A stretch of DNA of 64,000 nt from Hawksworthiomyces lignivorus. Taxonomy: Eukaryota; Ascomycota; Sordariomycetes; Ophiostomatales; Ophiostomataceae. Below are positions 34,801 through 46,049 of this stretch, in pieces; position 1 is the first letter of the stretch, and the number at the start of each line of letters is the position of its first letter. The notes beneath the pieces were generated by a model, which saw only the letters and a program-made list of their open reading frames with translations, did not search any database and had not been told where the DNA came from. The position numbers were made by a program, and so were the translations under genes. Location of the stretch: the NCBI GenBank assembly GCA_002917075.1, contig NTMA01000064.1, positions 248,001 through 312,000 of the forward strand, given 5' to 3'.

Positions 34801-35687
34801 AAGAGTTGAGCGGAGCCTGTCCGTTGGCCTCTGCTGAACCAGAAAGACCGGATGTAAGACGTCAAGACCATGATATGCATGACTATTTCGTTCCTGTCGA
34901 CCTCTTTGCTCTCGTAGGACATTGCCATGGCAACACCTCTATGGCAAGACTCCTTCTGGGGATAAGCTATTATTAGTGAGACACAGCACTCTAGCTTCGG
35001 AATATATTCCCGTTTGTGCGGGCCAGGGATCGGCTGCAGCACCCATATTGCCGTGTATGGTAAAGGTCCTATCTTCGAGGAGGAGATGGAGAACCTCCTC
35101 GCCCAGCTTCCATACAAACAATTCCTGCTCTCATGACGATGTAAAGTTTCAATTGATCTACAAAATACCTTATTGCAGAGCGCTTAGGTCCGGGCAGGAC
35201 AACTCGAAACAAGCTTCTCTCTCTACCCCGTATGCAGTTCGCGCAAACACGGGGAGCGTTGTTCTGCCTAAAAAAGGAACGAGACCGAAGTAAAAGACCA
35301 GCCGAAGGGGTGTGCTATCAACAAAGTCCAGACGAAATAATACTAATTTCAGCTCATAACCGCTAAGATGGATCGCAACGAAGGGGTCTCGCGAATCGTC
35401 TCTAGAACCGAGACTGAGCCAACCACTCTCTATATCCCGCACATCGTGCGATATTTCTACGTGTTCAACAGGCCAGGCTAGTGCTAACAGATGTTGTTCA
35501 TTGTAGCAAAGGCTTTTTTTCACTGTCAAAGCAGCGCACGGCGCGGACAATTATGCAAATAAGTACGCGAAGCAACAAAAAAAAAAATAAAACTATGAGC
35601 CTCTTTGGCAGATATTGTTACACTTCATGTGGTAAAGAAAGCTTCATAAATACAAATCTGTTTTCCCGCTATACCGATGGAAGGAGT
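31848..35687. other. Gene-poor stretch of 3.8 kb
   Basis: Many frames of 60-134 codons on both strands, none with recognisable domains or convincing splice structure. Around 34,980-35,134 one plus-strand frame looks coding in style (ending IFEEEMENLLAQLPYKQF and a stop) and may be a relic of an unknown gene. A 19-bp palindrome lies at 34397-34415. No transposase or long repeats seen. Confidence 0.45.
34397..34415. repeat. Perfect palindrome with 9-bp arms
   Basis: ggtgtacaa and ttgtacacc flank a single central A. No gene is called nearby, so its function is unknown; it could be a regulator site or chance. Confidence 0.7.
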
Positions 35688-37483
35688 TTAGGCCGTCTTC
35701 GTCTTCTTTACTGATTCCTTCAAGCTGTCTACTTCAGCATTGACAGCAAATATAGCTTCCCGAGCGCCTGGCCACGTTGCCCGCTTTCCCGTCTCGAAAA
35801 GCCTGAACGCATGCGGCGTGGCAGCTCCATACGCCAGTGCCTTGTACAGCGCCGGATCCGTCCACCAGAGCTTCCACGCCTTCCAGCCCCAGCCGATGTT
35901 CTTGTACAGGTCAGTTCCGGCAGCGCCGTGGATGAACCGCATCCAGTCGATGGACAAGACGTCGCCGCGGTGCAGCCCGTATGCCTGTGCGATTCGCTTC
36001 TTTAGCCAGGCTTGGTGCTCGCGCACCCAGGCGTCCATGGCCGGCTGCGGGGGCAGAGCGGAGCCACCCGTCCAGATCTGGGCGATGGCCATGGCGGTTA
36101 GCTCGCGTCCGGGCATCTGCGCCGCATTGAGGTGCACGTTGCTGACGACGGCCACCGAGTCGGCATGCTCCGGAGGGAAGATGCCCATGTACAGGTTTGG
36201 CAGGGGCGCCGCGCCTGGCGGGGCGTCAACGAATGTGACAGCCTCGGTCAGCATCGCTCCCATAACGTCGGTGTACCCAATGCAGGCGATGATAGCGTCC
36301 ACGTCTTCGATGCACGTGCCATCGTCCATCTCAACCGACCGGGGCCCGATGATCCGCCGGATGCCCCGAGTCGAGATGATGCGCCCCTCTTTGACTAATG
36401 GGATGAGGTCATCGCCGCACACGATCGTGTGGAAGCCATTGCTGATGCTTGGTGACGGCGTGAAGCCCCACGCCGGATCATTCTTGCCCCAGTTTGCTTT
36501 GAAATTGCTCTCCAAGGCACTGTCCATGATCTTTCCATACACGGAAGGGAGATACTTTTCGAGCCACCACATGATACTGTTGGCTGTTTGAGTGATGGCA
36601 AGATCTACCGGCAGACCGTCCGTACCAATCCGTTTCATAATCTTGGTTCCTCGCCTATGGGAGAGATACACCTTGTTTGCGCGGTTGGTCAGACCGACCG
36701 TGACGTCTGCCGCAGTGTTGCCGAGTCCCAGCACGATGACGTTCTGGCCTTGGAAGTCCTCCCAGCTTCGGACCTCTTGGGAGTGCATAATACGGCCAGT
36801 GAACTGGTCCTGCCCTTCGAGCGCCACGGGCTTCGGTTTGAGAAATCCGCCTGTGGCCCAGACCACCTTGTCGAACGTCCGGGGCGCGTCGGGCTCGTCC
36901 GCAAAGGTCAGCTGCCACTTTGGCGTTCCATCGCGCTTCTCAAGACGTGTGACGGTTTTATCAAACTCAATGTGCTTGTACAAGTCAAAGTGTTTCGCGT
37001 AGGACTGAAGATATGAGCCCAGCTGGGGCGCGGTAAGAAAAGGCGGGTACTCTGCACCTAGGTGTTAGCTTTTCAACCGTCGCTCGCTTAGGATCAAGGA
37101 ACCGCATAGTTGCCTTTGGGTATCGGGAAGTCACTTAAGGCCATCTGTTCACGGCAGATTAGTGTGCTTTGAAGCTTTCAATGGCACATCCCAGGCAGCT
37201 TCAGCGAACCCCATATTTACTGTTGCATAGCCGCGTCTCCTTTAGTGCTGTGGTGACAGCAGGATCTTCCGACCACGACCAAATACCGCCTACGTCATTG
37301 CGTCTCTCGAATATGGTAGCGTCTAGTCCTACGGCTCGGAGCTCTTTGAGAACCGTCAATCCACCCGGCCCTAAAACCGCGCTGCGTTAGATCTCAGGCC
37401 ATGACAGAGTCGCGAGTAACCCACGGCTATCAACGATGCGTACCTCCGCCAACAATAGCGACCCGTGCTCTAGTAGAACTCAT
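35688..37483 (-). CDS. Flavin-dependent monooxygenase (group B FMO type)
   Basis: Four exons on the minus strand, 37483-37444, 37370-37210, 37144-37103 and 37049-35688, give 534 residues. The first join builds the FAD-binding motif VAIVGGGPGGL; the next two introns (65 and 53 nt) have weak donors gttcgc and gttcct, so their exact borders are less sure. A second dinucleotide motif VIVLGLGNTAADV binds NADPH. The FMO-type motif reads FTGRIMHSQEV, matching FxGxxxHxxx, but the W(P/D) of classical Baeyer-Villiger enzymes is not in place. ACIGYTD fits the conserved ATG(Y) element. The enzyme should oxygenate a soft nucleophile (N, S) or a ketone. It is 1.9 kb from the CoA-transferase gene, but I saw no CGG-N9-CCG site in its upstream region. 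Confidence 0.83.
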
Positions 37484-39362
37484 ACTATTCACTCGCGTAT
37501 CGGTGTGTCATTAGGTGTTTGGTTTCAGGCCGTGGTTGGAAAGGAGTTGGGATTTGAGCTGTATTTAATCCTGAGAGGTTCGTAAGCGCTACGATGATGA
37601 CTTCTAACCCGCCCACAAAATTTGGTATTCGCTCCACAGGTTGGGCCAAGAAACGGTCTTTTAAGTCGCTGAAATACGACATAGCTATTATCTATCACCT
37701 AGTCCTCAAATTCACATTTTGCAGGAGGTCGTGTTTTTCTGACGTGAGCCTCCTCTGTGCTCTGAATGGTGTCTTATGTATGCAGCACTGCTGATCACTT
37801 GCTGACTATTGCTATGCCATCCAAAGTGGATCCTAGGAGGCGCAGGATTACATTACACGGTATAGAATAATTAGTAGTCCTAGGAAAAGGTAGATCAGCG
37901 TTTTCATAATACGGTGTAAAGTTAAACACGTCAAGCAAAGCCAATAATGTGTTGGAACGAAGAATGTTGCCATCACTAGCTAAGAGAGACAGAGTCCTCG
38001 GTATTGGCATTTCCAACCTGGCATTAGGAGGCAAGCAAAATCTGAGAAAGATTACAGTCACCAGTTCCTAGATCCCCCTAAATGATCTTGGTTCTCACAG
38101 CGCTGCTGCAAGCAGTATTTCTCCATACCTCCGAGAACACTCTTAACGCCGCCTTCCGACTGACGTGGGCCTACGTCGAAGACAGGACACTGTCTGGTTC
38201 AAAGCCCATCATAGCCAACTTTGCTAAGTATCAAATTGAATAATTGAAGATCAAAACGATTAGATGTATTCAAGAATAAAGCAGAAAAAACTGTAAAACG
38301 TAGAAAGAGTGAGAGTGCTAGGAAGGCGAGGTTTCCCTTGAGGCGCCATGACAACGCACAGAAAATGAGACAGCAGAGCCAGGAGTTCAATGCAATAATA
38401 GAAGCACTTTCGCAAGGAGAGAGCAAAAATTAAATGGGAAAGAAAAAATGAGAAAAAAACAAAATATAATGACAAGAATACAAGAGAGAGATGGAGGGAA
38501 GCGGCGTCGTATGTATATGCGGTTGTTAAAAACTAACAGTTAACCAGAGAAAAAGGATCGTCTCAAATTTCCAACTTCGTGACACCCAGTTCCTGTAGGC
38601 ACAACTATGTATTCAAGCGCACAATTAAAAGTGGCTTTTATAAATATGTATAACTATCTATTTACTATACGAAATGAGCGAGTGGTATTGAAGTGAAATA
38701 TAAAACCGCCTTTGAAACTGGGTGGTTGCCATTTGAAGCCAGTAAAAATCAGCAGAGGAGGCAGCGCCGACAGCCAGCCAGACGACAAATTTTGTTTCAA
38801 TTTCATGCTCTCTGCGGTCTACCAAATTGATGGTGCATGTAATTCAGTGCAAAGACGCAAGGAAAAGTGCGCAACGAACTTATCGTATTTGCAACAGGAC
38901 GGCTCTTCGGCCTTTTTTCTCCAAAAGGGAAAATAATTGACGACGATACCCAAAATTTGGAACTGCGTTGCTGCAACTTGAAACAAGGAACTCGATGGCT
39001 TTCTGCGCCCCAAGGCACTGGCACAACAACAGTGTTTTGTAGCTTGAAAACCGCTAATTCATGAAAGTGGGCCGTTATGAGAATGGCACCTCACTGTCGG
39101 TCTTCGGCGCCGGATGCCGAAGCGCCCTCGCCGGTACTTGGTTCTTTATACATACCAGAAACCAGTAACATATCGGCGTTTTAGATGAAGGAGAGATCTA
39201 GATTTGGTTGTAATAAGACGTATATGTCATAGTGTGGATAGACATACTTAAGATCAAACTAGTTCGAGTACGGTATTTTGACTCTGTACGCGACTTTTGT
39301 GTATTTTTTGTATTGCTCTGCTAGCAGTACGTTGCCATTTCCTTCTTCATTCTATCACCTTC
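37484..39362. other. Intergenic, promoters of FMO and CoA-transferase genes
   Basis: The two flanking genes diverge across 1.9 kb. Short frames have no features and the middle is AT-rich. Near the right end lie the CGGC-N7-GCCG site (39105-39119) and a TATA-like word (tttatacat, about 39147). Confidence 0.5.
39105..39119. promoter_or_regulatory. CGGC-N7-GCCG site before the CoA-transferase gene
   Basis: cggcgccggatgccg, 244 bases before the start codon at 39363. It lies inside a slightly longer inverted repeat (cttcggc/gccgaag). Candidate binding site of the cluster Zn2Cys6 regulator. Confidence 0.6.
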
Positions 39363-40979
39363 ATGTCTTCCTGGCTGCTGTGTGTCAGACCCTGGCGGTC
39401 TACTCCGCCTGTCTCAGCAGTCCGTCGGCCAATGCTATTGCGGCTGGCTCCGGAGTGCTGGCGTGAACGTTTTTCCACCACAGCCCCTTCAGCAAACACA
39501 AAATCTATCACCAATTCAACTAATACCGGTGCTCTCGCTGGTGTCAAGATCCTCGACCTCACACGCGTGCTGGCTGGACCGTTTTGCACACAGATCCTAG
39601 CCGACTATGGAGCCGACGTGATCAAGGTGGAGCACCCGAAAGGAGGAGTAAGTAGGCTAGGAGCTATTGGTCCTCATGTTGCTCTTCATGGACATATATT
39701 TGCAAAAAGGTCATTATGTAATATCATTGTCTGACTTAACCAGGATGACACTCGGCTGTGGCGCGAACCAAGTGAGGCCGGATTCTGGAAGGACAGTGAA
39801 GTCACCTCGCTGTATTTCAATGGGATCAATCGCAACAAACGGTCCATCGCGGTCAATCTGAAGAATGTCAAAGGCCGTGAGCTGGTTCTGGACCTTGCAA
39901 GGCAGGCAGATGTGGTGTAGGTTCTGCAGGAAAGAAGTAGAAACACTGCACGTTGCGGGAACCAGGAGGCTAATAGTTGGGACAGCGTCGAAAACTTCAT
40001 CCCTGGCAAGCTAGATCAGCTGGGCCTAGGCTACGCTGCACTCAAGGCTGTTAACCCGTCGGTGATTCTCGCCAGCATTTCTGGTTATGGTGCCACTGGT
40101 CCCTATGCGCAGCGCGCCGGGTACGACGTGATCGGGGCGGCAGAGGGTGGCCTGCTGCATATTACAGGCGAGCCAGACGGCCCGCCGACAAAGCCAGGCG
40201 TCGGTCTCATGGACATGTGCACTGGGTTGTACCTGCACGGAGCGATCCTAGCGGCGCTGCGGCAGCGCGATGTGACCGGGGGCCGCGACGGTGGCGGGTT
40301 AGGCCAGCACGTGGATACGTCACTGTTTGAGACGACGGTCAGCGTGATGGCAAATGTGGGGATGGTCTGGCTGAACCTGGAGAAGGAGGCGCAGCGCTGG
40401 GGCACGGCGCACCCGACAATTGTGCCGTACGAAGTGTTTCCCACAAAGGACGCGTACTTGGTGGTGGGCGCCGTGAACGACCGGCAGTTCGAGACACTAT
40501 GCGGATTGGTAGGGTCCGGCGGGGCGCCCAGCACGCCCGACACCTGCGCCACAGCCGAGACGACCGACCTCGCCTCCCTCTACAAGTCTCCTCTCTTCTC
40601 GACCAACGCGGCTCGGATACAGAATCGCATTGCTCTCCACAATCTGCTGGCTGCTCGCTTCGCCACGCGGCCGACTGAAGATTGGAAACGCATCTTTGAC
40701 GGTAGTGGGCTGCCCTATGGCGGTGTTAACAACCTGCAGCAAGTGTTTTCGCACCCGCAGGCCATTGCCCGGCACATGATCAAGACGGTGCCTCACTCAG
40801 GAGCTATGTCTGGCAGCGTCAAGCTGCTGGGCATGCCAGTCAAGTTCAGTGAATCACGCCCGACAGTACGCTCAGGGCCTCCGGCTCTTGGGCAGCACAC
40901 AGAAGAAGTGCTGCGTGATGGGCTGGGCCTAACTGCGGAAGCAATAGCGGAGCTACGAAAGGAGGGAGCAATCTCATGA
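39363..40979 (+). CDS. Family III CoA-transferase (CaiB/BaiF), mitochondrial-type, SUGCT-like
   Basis: Three exons, 39363-39647, 39744-39916 and 39986-40979, give 483 residues; introns of 96 and 69 nt with donors gtaagt and gtaggt. The second join gives [20 protein letters not shown], the conserved family segment. The N terminus [20 protein letters not shown], rich in Arg and Ser and ending near RFSTTAPS, looks like a mitochondrial presequence. Core features are [49 protein letters not shown] and [16 protein letters not shown]. The eukaryotic relative SUGCT moves CoA from succinyl-CoA to glutarate or similar dicarboxylates. In this cluster it could activate the acid made by the aldehyde dehydrogenase for the acyl-CoA dehydrogenase. 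Acceptor identity is inference. Confidence 0.9.
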
Positions 40980-41098
40980 GGTGGCACGGCTGTGTAACTA
41001 TTTGCATTATTGAATTATATACTATTACATTTACATATAGACAATGCCTTACAAATCCATCTTCTGTTGTGGTCCCAAAAATTAAAATATTCCACTCT

Positions 41099-43774
41099 CT
41101 ATATCTCTTGAAGTAGCTGCTGGAAGTCGACCATGGAGTAGTAGTCGGCAAGGGCATGGTCTGGTGCAAACGTGTCGTCCATAGACATAGAAGTGAGGCC
41201 CGTCGTAAAACCCAATGGTGTGACGGCGCCGGGTGATGAAAAACTGTCTTGAGCAAGCAGCGCAAGGGGTGGTGGTAGTGACTGCTGCTGCGGCGGGGGG
41301 GATGGGAGAGGCGGTGGCGGAGGCATGGCTATGTGATCGTTTGTCGTCAGGGTTGTGGATACGTCGTTCTGCTGCGCACCAGTCGCGCCACTGCTAGAAC
41401 ACCCGCAGCTTCCTGCTTCCGACCGGCACGAAACTGCTGTCAGCTCCTGCAGAGCGCTCAGACTGAGGCGTGCGAATGTGTCGCAGGGCGTGCGCGCGGC
41501 ATGCCAGCGCTCGGCGATCGCCATTAAGATGTTTGAGCAGTCACGGAAATCGCAAAATACATCAAGCAGTGCAGGCAGAAATGGCGGTGGAAGTGTTAAT
41601 GCACCTGCAGCTTGGCCGGGGCTCGCACTGCTTCGGTCTCGCCGGTGGACCTGGCGATGCCAGCGTCTCCGCCGCTGCGCGCAGCACCCAATGACGTAGA
41701 TGTTGGCCAGGCCGGCCATGAAAATAGTATATAATGATACCCACGAGTAGTTGAAGTGGCGAGCACGCAAGAGCTCGCCGTAGCGGTGTAGAACGCCCCG
41801 TGATGCCGTCCACATGACGTGTAGGGGGTCATCTGTAAGACTGTCAGTGCTGCCGCTGGTGCTGCCGGCATCTTCATCGCTGTTGTTTCCGCTGCGCCGC
41901 TCTTCTGCGATGCCTTCCATGGCAGGAAATGCTGCGGACGGGCGGAACAGCATAAGGGTCGCGCTGTGGTAGAGCGCATGGTACCAACTGAGGTGAAGGA
42001 AGGATGATGTGATTGGCTGGTGGGTGTGATGCGGTTGGGGTAGGTTAAGTTTTGCTGTAGTTCGGTGCCACTCCTGGAGGGATGCGTAAATTTCGCGGCG
42101 GATGGCCTGTCGCTCGAGCAGCGGCCTCGACTGCACGGAGCGGCTGGTGTACATAGAGCGATGGATGCGGGCCTGGAGGCGGCGGTATTGCGTGTGATGA
42201 ATGAAGAGAGAGAGGTTGGTCGCAAAAGAAGAAGACGGCGAGGACGAGGAGAGAAGTTCTGTGTTGTCGGTCACTGCGCTGTTTGATGTATTTCCAGCAG
42301 AGGCTGTGCTCTCTGTACCAATCTCGTCATCGTCGACGGCTGATGGCAACGGCACGTCGATATCGTCATCATGGATGGCCAGTGGACGGCCCAAGGATAT
42401 ATTTACGATGCTGGTAAGAGGGTTAGCTTTTGACAGGTTCAGAGCGACCAGAGAGAATACCTACGTCTCGAGGTTGTAGTAGCACCAGAAGCAGCGCCGC
42501 TGCATTTCTGCGCGCACTGTTATTGGCAGTGGTCCAGTGATGTGTGTCTCACAGCGCGTGGGCGTCCTCGCTGCTGAGGTACCTGTCGGACCTGCGGCGC
42601 CTGTCCGCTGCAGTCCGAGCTCGATGACCAGCTGTGTTGCCTTCCCGAGCGCCTCCCACAGCTCACTCGACGTGTCCCGGAGACTGGCGTGGATACCGTA
42701 CTTGCAATAGAGAAGAAGCGCCTGCAGAGCGCGGATGTCACGCAGAGCGATCACGGCGTCGAGGCGCGCCAAGGCGCGCGCAAAGTGTCGCTCGGCGTCA
42801 TCAAAGCCCAGGCCCCATTCCACGCGCTGCTTGGCCGGCACGGCGCCAAGCGCAAGCACAATGTCAAAGACGAACGCGCCCGCAGCGTCTTGCTGGTAGC
42901 GGCGTGGGTCAGCATAGAGATCACGTACCATGCTCAGGAACATGGGCCGATACAGCAGCGGGAACGTCAGGTGCCAGTGCGAAAAATACGACTGCACCAG
43001 GGGCATCGCTACGGCTTCGTCGACGAGCGTGGTCGGCAGGCGATCGACATGCGGCAAGGCCACGCGGTCTTGGTTAGTGTCGCCGGAGTTATCGCTGGCA
43101 CTTCCGCCAAGGCTGTAGTCGTAGCCAGGCCGCATGCCTGCTCTGTGGCCAGACAGACCGTTGCCGCCATTGCCGCTGCCACCGTCGTGGGACGATCCAT
43201 CAACGACCCGCTCGACGACATCTGTAAATTCGACGCCGTTGCTGGAGCCAAGGTAGCGTGCTTCTTCACCTGGCGTGCGGTGAGATGAGCTGGATTGTGT
43301 AGGTGACTGTTGTGATATTGGAGGAGCAGAAGCCGGAGCAGCTGGAGAGGGCAGTGGCGGCGGTGGCGGAGGAGGTGGAGGGGGACACAACTGCACCGAT
43401 TCTGATGTCGGTAGCGCAGGCGACAACATCAACGACGGCGACTGAATAGCTTGCAGCGGCCTCTCGCCTGTGTCTGTCCTCGCTGCAATCATGGCCATGG
43501 CCACCTCATGCTCAGTGTCCGTCAAGGGTGCCGGCGTATCGGACATCGGCGTATCATCCGCTGCCCCAGCGCTGCGGCCCCGCAGCCGCGCATTTTCATG
43601 TTCCAGCTCTTGCATTCGGCGCTCCACCGATTTGAGATACTCTTGCTGCAGCTGCCGGCCGCGCCATTTCTTCGGGTACTGGCAGGGAGCCTGGCTCTTT
43701 GCACACGACGTGCATCGCGGCTGCCGGCGATCGCACTTTGTCTTCCGCGCATGGCATCGCTCGCAGGCATGCAT
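41099..43774 (-). CDS. Zn2Cys6 transcription factor, likely cluster regulator
   Basis: Two exons, 43774-42465 and 42410-41099, give 873 residues; the 54-nt intron (gtaggt, ctaac branch) is in phase. The N-terminal zinc cluster is CERCHARKTKC...CTSCAKSQAPC with six cysteines, followed by a basic linker and a coiled coil (SVERRMQELEHENARLR) for dimerisation. Long low-complexity Pro and Ser stretches follow, then the fungal-specific regulatory domain: PLVQSYFSHWHLTFPLLY, LLLYCKYGIHASLRD, RRCFWCYYNLET and SLGRPLAIHDDDIDVPLP. The C terminus has Gln/Pro-rich segments that may activate transcription. Zinc-cluster dimers bind CGG triplets in inverted repeats, and a CGGC-N7-GCCG site lies 124 bases before its own start, suggesting autoregulation. 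Confidence 0.92.
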
Positions 43775-44219
43775 GCTGGGCGGATATTGCACGGAGTCTA
43801 GAGGCGAAAACGACAGAGTGTGCAAAACGGGGTCCGGACTCTCAAAGCGATGGATGGAAGGACATTGGTCATAGGGGAATTATACACTAAGAAGCCTCGG
43901 CGTTACAGGCCGTCCCAGCGGAGCCGAACTGATGGCTACAGTGGGTCCAGGGGTGTGCGGGGTAGCTCCCCTAGCAGGGTCTAAGGCGCTCTTGTGCGGA
44001 GTCTAGCTTACCTCCGCGTAAAACGTCATCCGGTCATGGCACAAGAAAAGATGCGGAGCAAATATTATGACGATTTGCTATTGGGACTAACAATGAGGTT
44101 ATGGAGCAAAATCCTACGAATGCTACGGAGTAAACTGATAGAAAGATAACTGTGAGGCACGCAGAAATTGCCAATATCACACAATAAGTCGTCACTCTCG
44201 CTCACACCATGTTTTGTCT
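43775..44219. other. Intergenic, regulator promoter and PRISE-gene 3' end
   Basis: Contains the promoter of the Zn2Cys6 gene with its CGGC-N7-GCCG site and the 3' region of the PRISE-type gene. No gene seen. Confidence 0.5.
43898..43912. promoter_or_regulatory. CGGC-N7-GCCG site before the Zn2Cys6 regulator gene
   Basis: cggcgttacaggccg, 124 bases before the regulator start codon (43774, minus strand). Same arm sequence and spacing as the sites before the CoA-transferase, permease and acyl-CoA dehydrogenase genes. Confidence 0.6.
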
Positions 44220-45597
44220 TTACTCCTTGAACTTGTCTACCACCGGCGGCGGCACCACCTTTAGGCGGGCCAGATCGCGAATAGTATTGAAAGCCGTTTC
44301 ATACGAGTCCACGGTACCATGAAAACCTAGGCTGCGCGCTTTGTGCATGCTTAACGACAGGGCCCAGCCACCAATGACGGCCGAGTCTGTCATGCTAAAG
44401 ATCTGGGGACGGTTGCGCTCCGTGAAGGGGTCTAAGGCCAGGTTGTGCTGCTTTGCCAGCTCCTTCCACGCTGCCTGCACCTCTGGTTCTCCCGACCACT
44501 CTAAGAGACTGAATGTCGAGCGCGTCACACCCTGTGGGCCGTACCCACGTGGTGGCTGCGGATGGCGCGATGAGGTTTCGCGGTACTTGGTGCTGTCTGT
44601 CTCGGGCGGCGTCCAGCCTGTGCCGAACCAGCCTGCCAGGTACGCCCAGAAGCGGCCCCACGTGAATGATGTGCCATCTTGCACATTGAAGGCCTCATTG
44701 GCAGCATCGTCGGTCAGCGCCGCCCACTCCTCGAAGTGTGCGTTGAGCAGTGCCGTGCTCTGGCAGTACTCGCGGTCCCAGGCAGCGTAGTCACCGGGGA
44801 ATGCCAGGGGCAACCCACGATGTGCCTGTACGGCACCATATATGGCCAGACCAACCATGTGGTTGAGCGCACTGTCGCGCACGGCGCCGATAATGTATGA
44901 CGGACGCACCACGTTCCACTTAGCACCCGTCTCGCGGCAGAACGCAAACAGCGCGTCCTCTTGCGGATAGTAGAAGTTGGCCTCGAGGTTAATACGGGGG
45001 TCGCTTTCAAAAGAAGGATTTGTCGCGGGGCCGATGTGGAAACCGTAGTGCTTGGCGCCCGTCTGCAGCAAGAAACGCTTGGGAGTCAACCCGGCGCCCC
45101 TAAGGCCGCCGATGAAATTTCGCATAAGATTGCCGTTGATAGTCGCTAGCTCCTCAGCATCTGACCACATATTGAGAATGTCGCCCTTTTGCTGCGGCTG
45201 CATGTAAGAGAAGAAGAAGACATAATCACTATTAGTTGTTAGCTATGTATAAAAAACGGATTCATCGTAAATAGTGGGAGCCTTACACTTTTTCTATCCG
45301 TCCCTTGAGTGCCTCTGCAATCTTTGCCGGATCCGCTAAAAAATCGGCCGGAATGTGCTCAATGCGTTTCGCGCCTTCGCCCAGATCTTCAAAGAAATTA
45401 GCCGGTGGCGGCCGTCGAGAGAGACAGTAGATCTTGCTCCATCGCTGAGGAGCAGCCGCCAGCACGCGCACCATATGGTAGCCGGACATGCCATTGGCAC
45501 CTGTAATGATGGCCGTCAGATCCTTGACATCATCAGAATATGTGGGAAGCCCGCGGAAGGGACCATCATTCCGAACAACCTGGGTAGACGGAGGCAT
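44220..45597 (-). CDS. PRISE-type short-chain reductase (enone reductase family)
   Basis: Two exons, 45597-45287 and 45228-44220, give 439 residues; the 58-nt intron (gtaagg, ctaatag) is in phase and the join gives KVDYVFFFSYMQ. The atypical SDR features of the PRISE group (progesterone 5-beta-reductase / iridoid synthase) are visible: nucleotide motif TGANGMSGYHMV, LLQTGAKHYGFHIGP with the Lys and Tyr positions, and WNVVRPSYIIGAV. Such enzymes reduce the C=C bond of alpha,beta-unsaturated carbonyls with NADPH. Length is near that of fungal members. Start at MPPSTQ was chosen; an in-frame ATG at 45663 is possible. A CGG-N9-CCG site lies in its promoter. Confidence 0.87.
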
Positions 45598-46049
45598 GGC
45601 AGATAAGATAATGTACGTATATGTTAGGGGGGTGTCTGCTATATTGAAAATGGAAATGAGCATGTGACACTAGAAAAAGCGAACCCGGAAGGGCCAGGGA
45701 AGCCATTGATCGATACGTGGGCCTTCGTTTATGTACTTGGTTGCTGTCAACAAGAAACCGATGCATGAGGGATCCGCTTTCAAACCCACTTTCGGCGCTT
45801 TCGGGCTTCGGCGACGGAGACCGATATCCCCAGACTACTCCGCAGATCCCTGTTTCCCCGCATTTTGTGTGTTTTGAAGATGCATGCGAGATATGTGCCG
45901 AAGTCAACAATAGTTCGAGAAATTAGTCTTGGCGATTGCTTGATATTTACTCATATACTCAGAAGCTATGTCTAACCATCGCCTACGCCTCTTCCCTCTT
46001 CTTATGCACTTCCCTTCCTCAGATCTGTGGACAGCAGTGAACTGAAAAT
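45598..46049. other. Intergenic, PRISE-gene promoter and ADH 3' end
   Basis: Holds the promoter of the PRISE gene and the 3' end of the alcohol dehydrogenase gene. Two ttcggcg words (about 45791 and 45807) and one CGG-N9-CCG site are present. Confidence 0.5.
45809..45823. promoter_or_regulatory. CGG-N9-CCG site before the PRISE gene
   Basis: cggcgacggagaccg, 212 bases before the start codon at 45597. Triplets and spacing match the cluster motif; the fourth arm base is not symmetric here. Confidence 0.5.

Noticed and set aside
34922..35293. 123-codon frame as a gene
   Set aside because: A different frame of the same stretch looks more protein-like, and neither extends or has clear splice partners.
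35688..37483. Flavin monooxygenase as a Baeyer-Villiger enzyme feeding the lactone cluster
   Set aside because: The motif FxGxxxHxxx is not followed by W(P/D), and its upstream region has no CGG-N9-CCG; it may still act on ketones but the sequence does not show it.
41099..43774. Long plus-strand frames opposite the Zn2Cys6 gene
   Set aside because: They mirror the GC-rich coding strand and have Arg/Ala-rich, featureless products.
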